64,000 bases of DNA. Origin: Patagioenas fasciata (taxonomy: Eukaryota; Chordata; Aves; Columbiformes; Columbidae). The translations under genes and the position numbers were made by a program. The number at the start of each line of letters is the position of its first letter. Position 1 is the first letter of the stretch. This document shows positions 14,093 to 28,168 of this stretch, piece by piece. The stretch spans positions 150,812,605-150,876,604 of the forward strand of contig NC_092521.1 of the NCBI RefSeq assembly GCF_037038585.1, in the 5' to 3' direction. Under the pieces are notes generated by a model. That model made no database searches, had not been told where the DNA came from, and saw only the letters and a program-made list of their open reading frames with translations.

Positions 14093-17000
14093 AAACTGAG
14101 TTTGACCTCATGTCTTATTTTCAATGGTGAGAAGGCATTGTGCAACAGCTACACAAATAGTAGCTGCAGACAAATCAGGGTCAGAATGTTTTTTGGCACA
14201 GTATTACACTCTAGCTCCAATTCTTAACATTCCCTAACTGATCGTGTCCAATATAGCCTGGCAGTGCTTTCTGATAACATGCTCATAAGCCTTTAAAAGT
14301 AAGTGTAAAGGTGTATTCATTCCTTCCCTGCCATCCCCAACTAATATTACTGAAACCATGTTATTCACACGACTGTCATCCTTTTCTCAAACTTCTGGCT
14401 TCAGCAATCGCTTACGGGATCTACAATCACATGCATATGGGGAATAGAGGAGGAAACAGAAGAACAAATTCACCTTGATACTGATCTCAGAGCCAGAAAC
14501 TCTTGAGTCATAGAAAGATCTAACACCAAATACCAACTGCAGCAGGTATAGCAGTGGTTTCCAGGCTCCATGTGAAATCTTGTAAATACTACAGAAAAGC
14601 CTTTTCTTTGAACCACAGCTAGTTCTCACATATCAGCTGATCTCTGTATTTTGCTACTGTGGACACTGTCTTCTGACTACCTCTCACTTCAAGTTTGGGC
14701 TATAAAAAACTCTACTTACCAAATTTATAACCACATTCTTTAGTAAGGTGTATTTTCACAAGAATCCACCTCATTACCTGAAGCCCAACAGGAGGCAAGG
14801 AAAAAAAAAGCTTCAAATATTCACAGCTAGCTACAAAGGGTTGCAAAAAGATCACGTAACAGGAGGACACATAACATTCAACTGCAATAAAAAACCCTAA
14901 CAGCAATGAGCAACCTTTCTTAACAGAGCATTATCATGTTCTTGCTATTCTTCCAGCTCCATGCTTAGACAGTACATCTAGCTCTGTTATTTCTAGATGA
15001 GATACCTCTGCCCTCCAAACACAAAGCTTGTATAAGCTTTACTTTGCCAAGATTAGAATCCTGGTTTCATAAAGTTGCAAAAAAATAACCCAGAAGAAAT
15101 AATTCTCTTCGAAGGGGCAGACTTTGTTAATGCTGGAAGGCGACACTAGACAAAGTACAATTATACTTCAGTCCATGATAGATTGAACTTACAGTTTATA
15201 AAGTCACAGTTTGTACTATGTTTACAGTAAGCAGTCTTCATTTGCCTGGTTTTGGAGAGCTATCTACAACTCTTTGAAATTGCAGGCATTCAGAAAAGCA
15301 CTCTGTATTCTTCACAGACTTCATTTAAAGAAACAAGCTTTTTTCCCTCCCTAAATTTGGGTCAGAATAGGAGTTATAGAAAAGCATCAACTTTTTGTTC
15401 CTGAAATAAACACATCTACTTCCACTGTGTGTTTAACTAACTTCAAAATACCTTTATTTTTACAACCCTTCTCATATTTTCGTTTTGTGACTTCATATAT
15501 AAGAGCATGTCAGGTTTTAGATATTATATATAGTTTTGCATTATAAAAAAGAAACAGAACTTTTCTTGCAGCCTTTTTACTGTCATACTTGAAGAAAACG
15601 TTAGTTGCTTGAGGTATCTGTGCTTAAACCTGGGACTGATTCCTCCAAAAGAAGGTTTGAAGTATATGATGCAAGTTATTTACTTATACCCTAGCACATA
15701 ATAGAAAAAGCAGTCAGCTCCAACTAAAGAACAGTAATAAAATAGGCACAACTGTTTTTCATGACTTTAAAGGCTTTTTCCAAAAGCTCATTTATTAGAA
15801 CTGCTGATCCAGAGCCTGCTGAAGCCCATGAGAATCTTCAGCTGAAAGGACTTTAAAAGGTTATTGTATGACATAGGAAAAAATGTCAATATCGCCCTAT
15901 TTAAATTTGACTGTGGATACTTTTTTTTTTGCAACTATAAAAAAAACCCTTTTATTAACATAAACCATCACAAAATGTTTTCCTACATGTATTTTTTACC
16001 AATTTCTGAAATGGCCAACCCTAAATCTGCATTTAAGAATAATTAAAAAAAAGTAGTCTTGACTAGAATCATTTTAAGCAATAAAACTGAAGGGAACGCA
16101 AAGTACAAAACAGCATAATGGAACACTAAAGCCTCTACTACCACTTTGTAATAACAATATATAAAAGAAGGTAACAGTGAAAAAACAGGTCTGTGAAATA
16201 AAGTGCAACTATCCCAGAAAGGATTTATTAAGGGGCAAGAATTAACTGGAAGATCCTTCTGTAACGCGTCATTCTAAAATGCAACTAGTCATATTCTTTT
16301 CCCAAACGGCAAGAGTCTCTAGAAGGAAGAAAATAAGTTCCTCAAAAAATAACTATACCATGGGATACAGAACACAGGGGAACAACCACCACTGCTCCTC
16401 ATGGGTTGAAAAGGTCAGGAATACTCAGTTGAGGACCCATTCTTGTAATCCCTGCTTTCTTGCTTACAAAAGTAGGGAAGACTACAAGAGCCTTCCAAGG
16501 TATGAAAGCTCATGGTATCTTTGGTCCTAAGAAGCAAAGAAATTTGCCAGGCCAGATTACCTAAACGGGGGAAGTGATCACTGTATTAACTGAACTTAAG
16601 GTCAAATCACTCCCACAAATCCTGTTCTTAATCTCACACATAATACCTTCTCCTCAAGTTATCTGGTGGCATTACTGGCTTGAATTTAAAAAAAAAAAAA
16701 ATAAAATAAAAACACAACAACCAAAACCAAGAAAAACCCCAACACTGGAACATTATGATTCATCCCTCTGGCACTATCCAAAAGGAGACACAGATGATTG
16801 TGGTGTCTGTGCTTCACCTCCCTCACAGCAGACACAGAACATAATACACAGATAAAATTCTGTTTCCAAACTTCAGGTTCCCATTGTGAGCTGCAAGGAA
16901 GCCTACAGACAACCATTACATCACTGACCGATGTTGCATCATTCACAATTTGAGCCACTGACAACTGGCCATGAAATGGATAAAGGTTAACATGTTGAGG

Positions 17001-18279
17001 GAGTTGGGTGAGGAGAACTGTTTTCCTAAATAAACGCCCACCAGATTACTGTGAAAAAACAGGCATTACTGAATCCAAAGAAGTCTTAAACTGAATGCAA
17101 GATTTTTTCCATAAGTTTATACAAGTCCCCAGTTTAAATGAAATGAGGAAAAAATGATCCTCTACATACAAACTTACCCATGAGAACTGTTTACCTTGTA
17201 CACGCCTTGCTGAGTAACTGTCTAGTATTACCACTGTCTCTACTCACTCACCTTAAGGAATTTAGTTTCTCAGAGTCATGAATCAGTGATTACAAGGGCA
17301 GAAACCATCTTAGCCACAGATGCCTTTTAACATTTTAGACCCAGCTTTACAAATAGTGCAAAGCAGCATGGGCGGGGGGAGGAGGGAGTTGTTGGTTTGC
17401 CCACCTACAAAAGAAAAAACCCTAACTCAGCAAAACTGTTCTATGGCCATTTAATTTCATAGTCCTTTAGGTTCAAGTTTTCCTTTTTTTTTTTCCTCTC
17501 CAAAAAAAGCTTCTTGATAACTGATTTTCAGAACCGATAAAGAAGAAAAATTCCTTTTTCCCCAGAAGGAGCTTATCCCTCCAGTACTGTCCCCACCTGT
17601 GCACCACTTACCATCAAGGGCTGCTGCATGGGACTGTGTAGCTTGCTGTGAGCCCCTCAAAATGCCATTTCCTTTCCCCAAGCTGGTAACACAGAGCTTG
17701 AGTGCAAGAGGAACAAGAGAAACCAACCAACTATCCTACAGCAAGCAAAGGACTCAGCAGCATGATTCACCACAGAAAAGAGAGTTTTCTAGCGGCTCTT
17801 AAGAGATTTACTGGTTTTGCAGCTGCAACATTTGCAAGACTCGAAATCAAGAATAAAGTCTTGCAATGTAATGCAGCCCACTAACAAAGCACTACAGAAA
17901 ACAATCCAAACAAATAAGTACTTGCCTGATACCAAAGTAGAAATGAGAACTACAACAGCATATTTAAGTTCTGCATACAAGCAACACAACCTTGCCTTCA
18001 ACTGGAACAGAAGAGATGGAGTGAACACAAAAGCAGGTAACTGCATTTCATTTTCACTTATCAAAACTGGAGAACCTTAGACTCATATAACTAGAATTAA
18101 AACGAACTTTTACAAAAATAAGCAAAAACAAAGACTAAGTTTGATATCTAGCATGAGCTTTCAAGAAACAAAAATAGCTCCTAGTCCTGAACATCTGAAA
18201 ACCGGCATTTCCTGTTGCTGATCATCAACAGCTGCCTTGTTCCAGCAGCCTCAGTACAGAACCGACTGAGAGCAGGAGG
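14093..18279 (-). other. Presumed ARHGAP21 intron 1; no gene seen
   Basis: AT-rich sequence with short A/T runs (for example 16689-16701) and a 7-bp inverted repeat AAAGCTT/AAGCTTT at 15023-15040. No coding similarity, RNA gene or clear repeat family was recognised. Confidence 0.5.
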
Positions 18280-18985
18280 AATCCTGAAGAGCTATCACAG
18301 AATCAGCACCATAACATATAAGAACACCTGTATATCGGATCAAAGGCCCACCTAACCCATTTCTAGCAGTGACCAAAGGCAGTTTGTTGCATATAATTAG
18401 GAAATAATTAGGAAAGAACACAAGAATGAGCATTGCTAGAATAGCCTCCCAACTTCAATTATTCACAAGTCCATAACTCATTCCACTACAAGGGTATTTA
18501 TTAACTGTAAAAGTATTGCTCTTCCTAAAATAACTCGGAATGTATCTTTCAGCTTACATACACACTTTTAGATTCCAAAATATGATGGTACAGAGTAACA
18601 AGCTCAATTAACTTTTGCTTGTTCTCACTCCATCATGCTCATATGACACCCCCAAGTTCTTGAAGGAGATAGTAAAAAGCTGATCCACAGAAATTCAGGA
18701 GATACGGAGAAAGCTACCACATCTCAAAATCATCTTTCCATCTTCACAGTCTCCTCCTTCCCAAACTGCCAAGTCCTAGCTTCCTTAGTTGTTTCTGGTA
18801 AGGAAGAAGCTCCATATATTCAATTATCATAGTTGCCCTTTCTCCAAGACATTTCTGGCCCTACTGTACTGTTACTGAGATGGAGAAAAATGAAGAGGGG
18901 AGGGACAGAACTAGACCTGGATACACCAGTTCCAAGTGCACTACGGATTTACACATCGAGGCATGACGGAGAACATTAATTGTTC
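18280..18985 (-). mobile_element. Ancient CR1-type LINE fragments
   Basis: Read on the plus strand, 18328-18385 resembles the old amniote repeat phrase around 'ggatcaaaggcccacctaac'. 18780-18985 follows the antisense order of old CR1 elements: a GAAGCTCCATA block, AATTATCATAGTTGCCCTTT, a GAGATGG block, AGAACTAGACCTGG, and finally GGATTTACACATCGAGGCATGA. It is strongly diverged and may comprise more than one insertion. The middle (about 18430-18600) is less clear. It lies in presumed intron 1, in the same orientation as ARHGAP21. Confidence 0.6.
18394..18415 (+). repeat. Exact 11-bp tandem duplication
   Basis: TAATTAGGAAA is present twice head to tail inside the ancient CR1 region. Confidence 0.9.
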
Positions 18986-21900
18986 AAAACTGTTAGGAAA
19001 TTAATGACAATTTGCTTTTTTTGACTACCACTGAGCATTCAGCTGCTGTTTCATCCTTAGGGTTACTTATCACAACTCTAAGACCTCACCCATGAACTCC
19101 TAGTTAATAATTTCAAATCTCTCAGTATTTATATGTGACATATTGCTTGCCATTTATGCACACTGAGTTTTCATTTTCTCTTTTTAATCAACAAGTGTTA
19201 AACATCAAAAGGTCCTTCTGCATTTTTTCCACAGACAATTCATCTTTACTAACCCGAATAACAGCATCAGCAAGCAAAAATTCCGCACAAAGAAAGAAAA
19301 ATAAGCACTTTACCTCTTCACTGCCATTTAACTCATGAAAACTGCAGAAAGCTATCAGACTTGTTTAGACCTAACAGCTGAATCATTCTTGTTCACAGTA
19401 TATGAAGATAAAATTACTCAAAACTGTCTAGAAAGAAATCATGAAAAACAGCACCTAAAGGGCATGGGCGATGAAATGCTACCAGTATTGGACAGCATCC
19501 AATATACGATGTCATGTTTTGTAACACAAGCATACAGAAAAATCCTTTGCTCCAGAAACTCAGCTCCAAGGACCATTTTGGTCAGGTGTGCAGCATGTTT
19601 AAAAAGCAGTAATACTACTTCTCATTATTTAAAAACATTAAAATACTAACAAAAGAGACACAATTATTGAGCTTGTAAGATCACCACCATGACAGCAAGA
19701 TGAGAACAACAGCTTGCCAAACTATTTACAACTACTAAATTACTAAAGCATCTGATTTTTATGCTTTGATTGCAAAAAACATTGAAAACCATCTATGTAA
19801 ACTTGTTCCACTCTTCAAGCTTTTATATTAACGTTAACTTGACAAGATGTCATACTCTAATACCCCAAGAGCAGTAAGCAAGCCATTCATTCTTCCCTTA
19901 ATTAAGACAAGAAAGGAGATCATGCTCAAATCCCACCCGATAGGCAGCTCCAAAACTACTTCAACAAACTTTCAAAAAATAAGTAAAGCGAACAGAAGAT
20001 GTTGGACTGTATTCAGACAGATCCATACAAAAACAACACAAGTACACAAAATGAAGCAGAAGGCCTGTAAAATTGCCATGAAAATTGATTACTCCGGGCA
20101 AAGTTTACTTACCTTTTACCATTGAGGATAATAAAATTTTTAAATGTATGCAAGAAGGAACAAGTAAGATTTTACAGCCACTGATGAATAAGGAATGTTT
20201 GTGGCTACACATGGGAATACTTTTCACCAGAGTCACAGGCTCCTTACTAAAGTTGCATCAAAACTGAAGAAAAGCACAGCAACAATAACAAAGCATGAAC
20301 TGCAATGGGACAGCTTGTTACACAAAAACAGCAGTATTCCTTCTGGAGATCACCCTAAACAGATCTTTATCTTACGAAAAGAAATCAGAACCTACAGGTA
20401 GTAAGAGCCACCTGCTTAAGATGCACATACTAGATCTGCTGCTTCTTTTGCCGGCCAAAACAAAAACAACAAAACATTTTGGTTCTCCATTCTTGCATTA
20501 CAAGGACATTTTGCATACTCCTGCAAGCACTGACTGAACTCCGGGTGTTCTAAACATTGTAAAACTGAAGATGTACGTGAGTTTAAACAGGTCTAAAATA
20601 CAATTCTTTAATTAATCTTGAAGTCTATTATATTTAAGTATTAGTCAAGTTTCTTAGGAAATCAACCACTTCCATATTCTGTGACAACAGGGCAGCTCTT
20701 GAACAAGTTAAAATATGCTTTCCTCAAAAATAAATGGCACTGTCTAATGGTTTTGAAATCCACCTGACCTTAGCTCTGTAAACGAGTTTTTCAGCAGTGT
20801 CCATCCACATAATTTTCCAATACGTATGTTACAGATTTAGTTCAGTTTTAGTTCTCAAAACTGAGAATCCACCTCAACGTCATTAACATATCAGTGGGTA
20901 GACTGTGCCCATCCATCAGAAGACAAATGATTGGGAAGGTATTTCTGAGAATTTAAAGATTCTCTTTTCTCTCATCCCACGGTCAGAACAGGCAGTAATT
21001 CAAGACACCTATTCACCTTTGTGTTAATTCACAAGAAAATATGGCTATTTGAACCTTTTCTGCTCTTACACTTAAAAAGTAAGGCAGTTTAAGAGTTTTG
21101 ATTTTTTTTTTTACTACAAGAGTGTTCATTCTCTTACGTTCTCATCAATTCTGTAACATAAAAAGCCCCATATACTTAGATGAAAAATTAAAAGAGAACA
21201 AAACACTGTTAAAGGATGGGTGATTTGAAACTAAGTTTCAGTAATAAATAGTATTCCATTAAAGCATACAAAGAAGTATACATAAATCTAAGTAGGAGGG
21301 CACACTATTGTTTCTCTTAGTTTAAAAACAAAACAAAAACAAGCAAACAAGCAAAAAAAAAAAAACACAACACTTCAGAAACAGGCTCAGGTTTCTCTTT
21401 TCAACTGATTTGTACCAACAGCAACTGTTACTCAGAAGCGTTTAAAATCTCTCTCCTCAATATTGTGTTATCCAGCCAGCCCAGTGATGCCTGTGCAAGA
21501 TTATTCTGCACAGTCTATTTGCTAGAGCTTAATGCAGTCCATACTGTGTGTCCTAACACATTATGCAAGTGACACACACATAAAAGAACACGTCTGTCTC
21601 AAAGTGCACCCCTCCACCAACAGCCCATCTGTAATTAGCCATGTCCTCTAAGGAGGCACCTCATTCACTCTCAGCAAAGCCGCAGCTGCTGGCAAGCAGA
21701 AAAAAAGAAATTTAGAATAAAAACAAGCCTACTACCTACAGTCCCAAAGGTGTATGCTCATGGTTGCAAGCCAGAGTCAAAAATCTGAACAGCTGTCTGT
21801 GTTTTTCCAAAATGTCCACACAGAACCTCTCATGTCCAATACCAAATATCTACTAACATGATTTGTGTCAGGCTCTCTCAAACACCGTGCTGTTCAGAGA

Positions 21901-24900
21901 GCTGCAGCAACAGCTCCCAACGCTTCACTCATAAATACTTTCTGAACTACAAGTTTTCAATGCAAAAAAATTAAGAACAGAAAACAGCAACATTTCTTGC
22001 CGAATGCAATTCACTGATAACATACAAGACAAAAACAGGGTAAAACAATTCAGAAAGATGCAGTAGCTCTAGCCTCCTAATAGAAATAGACTCAGAGAAC
22101 AAAGCATGTCAGTGTGCCTAGTTTTTACTTTCTTATTACCAAGTGATCCAACCTCCAAACTCTAGTATCATCTCCCCAGGAGAGTTATCTTCAAGTCTAG
22201 CAGCAATCATAAAAGAGTTAATTCAGAAAATTGTTTCACCATTACTAACAGAAGACAGTAAACAACTCAGGGAGTGGCTAGGATTCCCATGTAACTGAAG
22301 GAAAAATGCATTTCACCCTGGTTTACAGGAAGAAAAACAGAGGAAGCCCTCCCATTAGTAATCTTTACATATTTAAGAGCTGTATACATAAAAAAACTTA
22401 TCCCACCTTGCAACTCTAAGATTACAGACTTTCGGGTTTCCAAGATGAGTCAAGCCTCTGATATGAACACAGTCAAGCCCTGCTTGATGCCGCTGTTCCC
22501 AACTATCAGCTGCACTTCTACTATATGTACCTACTACTAGGTGATGGGAAAAAAATACCACGGAAGCGTCTGTGCAAAAATATTAAAAATTGCAAGACAT
22601 GAGAAGCATTTGGACAGGAGAAATGCACAATGATTATACCACATCCACCAATCTGACCAGACAGTGTCTCTCATCCATTGTTTATCTTACTATGCTTAAC
22701 ACAACATATTATTTAGTATATTTAGCATACATTATCTATTATGGTAGGCAGACAAACACTTCCTCTGTAGCAAGGCCCTAAACACAAGGATCTGATGAGA
22801 TCATGGGCTCTGACGCCTTCTAAAACTGTGGAGTTACACCTAACAGCTCAGGCTGACTTCTGCAGTGCTCTCAATTCACTGTTTCAACACCAATTTAGAA
22901 GCCTTACCATTTATCCTAGGGATAACTCATGTTTTTAAAAAACAATGACCCCAGCTAACAACAGGAAATAAATCTGTTTTCATTTAACATCACTTCCTAA
23001 TTTTTTACATCTGCTTCCTATCCTATGCAGTTTAACATATAAACAACTGCAAGGAAAAAAAAATATCAGCGACAAAGCACCACTATATTCCTAATAGGTT
23101 AGTCTAACACTGCTGTATAGACTTCTTTAGGAAATTATGAAGTTTTTCTTTCTATATGGCCAAGAAGTTGCACATGTTCATTATCTAATCATCATCTACA
23201 CAGCAACATACATACATATTCACACAATTAAAAATAAAAAATACCAGCTTTTACTCCTTTCAGAGTCCATACTGTTCTGCTGAGCTACCATTGGGTCATC
23301 CGCCTACAGGAAAACACTTTCCTACATTGAAGGACAAGATCATTAATGTATACGCTGTGCAAGATGAAATAACTTCTCTTCCCCAACTGTTCTCTCGATT
23401 GTTTTTTGTGTATGCAAGTAAATACAACAGACTAGAAATAATACGTCTGAAGTAGCAGATACGTTATTTTCACATTTTAATAGAATTCATTAAAAATATC
23501 TTACACAAAGAAAAACATCGACTCAGTGCTTTTATTTCGTTAAACCTGTTAAAGAAAAAGTTTAACTCTAATAATGCCTATAGTGCATGCAATAAATGCA
23601 ATTCTTGCACTGAGATAGTTCAAGATACTCTTCAGTCCATCAGATTTCTCTTGCAATTATTGAAGTGGTAAAATCAAAGGTGTATTTTTGGGAAGCAAAA
23701 AGTCACTTTAAAAACTATCAGGTGTAGTTATATTTGAAAGCAGACCCCTTTTCTTGAAGGAACTATTTGCTGCTTTATATTGTTGCTTATCAAACATGTA
23801 ACATTTGCCGATACAAGAGGTCCACGTTTTGTCAAATTATCTTAGGCTTACTCCGAAAACAGGAGCAGAAGTCAGTGTTGCACTTGCATGATTAAACAAA
23901 ATTTGATTCAAGCTTTTTGCATAGTTCCAACCACAACTGCTAGTCATGCTAGTATTTATATTAAATTTATTCTCCCTGGATTCAAGGTTTGCACAGAATT
24001 CTCTATCACCATACATAACATACACTTGTAATTACTAGTTTTAGCATTGCGTATTATTCAACATATAAAAATATTACAAAAATGCATTTTTCTAATTCTG
24101 ATTTTTTACATTATGGTTAAACCTTTCGGCCTCTAAGCATCAGGCATAGATAAAGCACTGATCTCCCACAACAGTTCCAGAACAGTTTACGTGTTAAACA
24201 CAGGCATAATTACATAGAGATTGAAATGTAGGTGCAAAATACAGCTCTTTGGTGTTTGTGTCCCTATAGTAGAGAAACAACACTTGGAAGTCACCACTCG
24301 AAGTTTACCAACGTCATCCCAATGGGATTACTAAAATAGTAAACGATCTATTAATTATTGTTAGTGAGAATGCCAATCATTTTCTATTTTTAGCGGCATC
24401 ATTGGCCTTCTCTGGTTCCTGGCCCTTCCAGCACAGGCTTCAGTTTACTCAGTTGTGGTCTCCCTGATGAAGTGTACAAGTGACAAAATTGTGGGGTTTT
24501 CTCTCCCTTTCTGAAATTGAATATCTGTGGCTACAAAGCAGGTACTAAATAAACTCCGAGTTCTCTTTTACAGAAGTCTTTGGAAATACATTTCCTAATT
24601 ACTGCCAAACAATCAGGAATCTCTAAAGACAGTCAACTATTTCTAACAGCTCAGCTGCTAAGCACAAAAAAAAAAAAATCCCACAAAATCATCCAAAACC
24701 CCTCAGTCTTAATGCAAATGTAAAGTATTAGAAATTTGCAAGAAATATCTAAATGTGTGCTGTATATAGTGCATTCCAACAGAAAAATATCAAACACTTA
24801 ATAAAATTATTCGATACAGTATTTTTAGTATTCATAAACTGAGAAAATAGTATTGTTTACAATATAAATTTGGCTTTTAAAGCCACACACTTTAGTTACT

Positions 24901-27619
24901 TTTTATCCTATATTTAACATTTTTAATTGAATTTTAATATAAGCTAACAGAAAATTATACCACTAATAGATTGAGCAATTATTTTAAAGTAAACACAAAA
25001 GAGTGGGAGTAGAAAGGCAAAAAAGCACTTTTTGTTGTGCCTTTCTAGGCAGAGATAAAATTTACACTAATGAAGATGCCAGTTCCAGCCTCAAATCTGG
25101 ACAGGTCTGTAGATGGGATGTTGTGACTGAAGGAGTACTGCCTGTACCCCCAGCAAAACACTGCAACAACCTGACCGAACAGAGATAGCATACGCTTATT
25201 AATGTAAAAGCCAGAGAGAACATGCTCTCACTTATCTGTCCTTATGAACATAAACTCAACAATTCTTGCACCCATTTGCAAACGTGTGTCAGATTTCAAA
25301 CAGAATGACAAACATCCCTGAGAGCCCATGGCCCTCTCTGCCAGCTCCCCCGAGAGCCCAGAATACGTGATCTGTCCCTTTGAACAGGCACTGGGTGTTC
25401 AGACAGGAGCCTGAACACACAATCTTTGTTCTCAACAGTCATTTCGGTAAAGGGGCTCTGAAGTGAATAAGACCACCAGGTACAGAGTCAAGTGGAAAAA
25501 AAAAAAAAAAAAAAAAACACAGAACCAAAAATCAAAACAGATAATCATGGCAAGGCATGACCAAATGGAACATAGTATCAGACTAGACAGGCATTCAAAA
25601 CAAAGAACAGTTATCAACGAACACAAGCGTTATCTAAAGGAGTCAAATTGCATGTCCTCAATTCTACCACCTTTGTATGCAAAGAGACACAGAAACACTG
25701 GCTTCTCAGAATTTTTTTTTTGTGTGACCATTGCATCAAAGCCAGAAGACATCTTTTTCAGTTCTTGATTAAACCTTGATGATTATAGCTGTATATTTCC
25801 AAAACTGTTTGAAAATTCCAAGTTCTGTTGCAAATCTCTTGCCCATGATAAACACAGGCTATGCTTGGAGTCTTCCACATGATGATGTGCTGTGCATATA
25901 GGTCTACAGCTAAACACTAAATGTAAATGAGTTAATACTGCATTACAATGCAAACACCATATGGGCTACAGTGTCCCCAAACCATAAATCATTTCCCAAA
26001 ACACTGATACCTTGCATGTCAGTATTAGAACACCATAAAACTCTGCAATTGCAGCAACTTCTTTGCAAACTTTGAATTCCTTTTTTATAGCAACTGTGTT
26101 CCATTAAAGGTGTTGGGTTTTTTTTCCAACAGAAAGGCAGACCCTACTGTTCAATACAAGACTTCAGTTAAAGGGATTTGTACACAGTAACTGTTCCACC
26201 AACTGAACTGAGACAGCAGATCCCAAGCCACAAATCCTCACTCTCACTTGGCATTTTACACCAGTCTACAAAGAAAGTTACAAGAAAACAAGTAGAACTT
26301 CAAGCCATGCAGCAATATGTACACTGAGAAAGCACTGCAACTATGATTAGGCATTCATGAGGGCTGCCTGTGTTCAAGCAAAGATTAAATCAGGTCTGCT
26401 GTGATTAAGACAATCATCAGTGTAAGTGCATGTTTTCTAGCAGTTAACATGTAACTACAACATATAACTATCAGACAAAACAACAGGCAGAGCAGTCTAT
26501 TTTGCAATTCCATTCCTATTAGTAGTCTCCAATTAGACAGCTTTAACATGATGAGCCCCAAAAGTGCCACAGGCCTTGTTAGGGCTTCCCACAGTAGACA
26601 TGGGTGGATTATGACAAGTGCCAGTGCCAAAAGACCAGCAGTCTCAACACAATAGAATTGAAAAGCAGAATTTTATTGTTGCACTTCGACCTGTGCTTTC
26701 CCCCCTTCCCACACTACCTGAACATAATTAAGGCATACATTCTCCAAAAAATGCCTTGTTTTCAGTTACGTTTTTAAAAAGGTCATCAGCAAGAATAACT
26801 CATGATTAAAGACATATAAATCACAGAAACCTAATTTATCACAAAGTCTTAAATCCTAACATCTTCTGTTTTCTTACTTAAGGCTCACATTTTGTCCTCA
26901 CCTAACCCACCTGCTTTAAGAGACTCTGTGAATCTCTTAACTGAGGTGACGGCAGTAAGGAAAATCTTACAATACCGTATGTGCCACTTTTAAACCAAGG
27001 CAAAAGGGTGAACTGAGGACACCAGTAACTAAAACCTGGTGTCTTAAAAAAAATTCCCTACCTGCCCTTTCTGCAGGTAGCTTTGTAGGTTTTAAATCAC
27101 ACTGTTTCAATTTCGGCAAACAGAAGGGAAACATCTATATGAAGAGTTTCCATTTCACAGCCCTACACAGGCTTAAGTCAATTTTCTGTCTTTGGCACAC
27201 CATGCCCTAACTTTGAGAAATACAAAATCAAGTTTGTCTTTCTAAGTAAAGCTTAAGACATATCTTAGAACAACGCTACTGAAGCTGCTATACATATTTT
27301 GTTGGATCTGAAGTTACGGTTGTTTCACAGACGTTTATTACTATTAATAGGAAACGCAGAAGGAAGCATCAGACACGGTTCTGCGTTAACAACACTGTGT
27401 TGCGAGTCCAAACATGCAATGGTGCCACCATAGGGTATGCTATGAAGTTTTTAAACTAAACACGCAGAGGACCGTCCAGCAACAAATGCTATGGTTAGAA
27501 ATACGTTTAATATAAGTCGCTGCATACAGGCAGGAGGGTGGCAAGTACTGCCTACAAAAAGGCACCGGCCAGGGTCGTACTTCTACTGAAAAGCACCAAA
27601 GTTTGAGTGTGACGGGGTA
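18986..27619 (-). other. Presumed ARHGAP21 intron 1, proximal part; no gene seen
   Basis: AT-rich with A-rich simple sequence at 21327-21364, a 22-base A run at 25496-25517 and an 8-bp stem hairpin at 27058-27080. Open frames are all under 105 codons and unconvincing. No exon of a known gene was recognised on either strand. Confidence 0.5.
25496..25517 (+). repeat. 22-base A homopolymer
   Basis: Direct reading of 22 A residues. No retroposon body was recognised to its left, so it is treated as simple sequence rather than a poly(A) tail. Confidence 0.95.
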
Positions 27620-27997
27620 GGACAAAGCCGTACACCAGTGCTGCCCAGTGAGCCGCTCCCGTCCCTCGGGAACGGGGCAGGCCGGCCGCGGGACGACGCG
27701 GAGGGGCCAAGTGGGAGAGGGACCCACCGAGACCTGACCGCGGGGCTGGGGAGTACAAGGGTACCCCACGGAAACCACCGACCCGAGGGCGAGGACAGCG
27801 GTCGCTCCGCGGGGCGGGAAGCGGAGCCGCCACCCGGCCCGTGGGGCAGCGGACGCACCCCCGCCTCCCGGCCCAGGAGCGACGCCCCGACCGCGAGACG
27901 AGCCCTCGGCCGGGGGCAGCCTCCCCTCCCGCCTCCGAGGAGCTACGCCCGCACCGGTCCCAGCGTCCAACTCCCAACAACTCCGGGGCGGGCGAGC

Positions 27998-28041
27998 AGG
28001 AAGAGAGAGGGAGGGAGGAAGGAAGGGAGGGAGAGAGGGGG
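27998..28041 (+). repeat. 44-nt uninterrupted purine tract (GA/GGA-rich)
   Basis: Every base from 27998 to 28041 on the plus strand is A or G, built from GAGA, GGGA and GGAA units. It lies about 130 bp inside intron 1 after the predicted ARHGAP21 donor. On the gene's own strand it is an all-pyrimidine tract. Such tracts can form triplex (H-DNA) structures or bind GAGA-type factors. Confidence 0.9.
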
Positions 28042-28168
28042 CGGCCATTAAGCCCGCTCCAGCCAAGCCGTTCCCCGCGGCGGGAGGCGGCTGCCGCCCG
28101 GCCCGGCCCAGCCCTGCCCGCCGTCGTGTACGCGCAGCCCGCGCCCCGCCCGTCCCCGCCGCTCCTAC

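Noticed and set aside
1-27600. Further ARHGAP21 exons (PDZ region) on the minus strand
   Set aside because: I looked for the FSWPGP and GFGFTLRHF type sequences in reverse complement and did not find them; a profile search would be needed to exclude a short exon.
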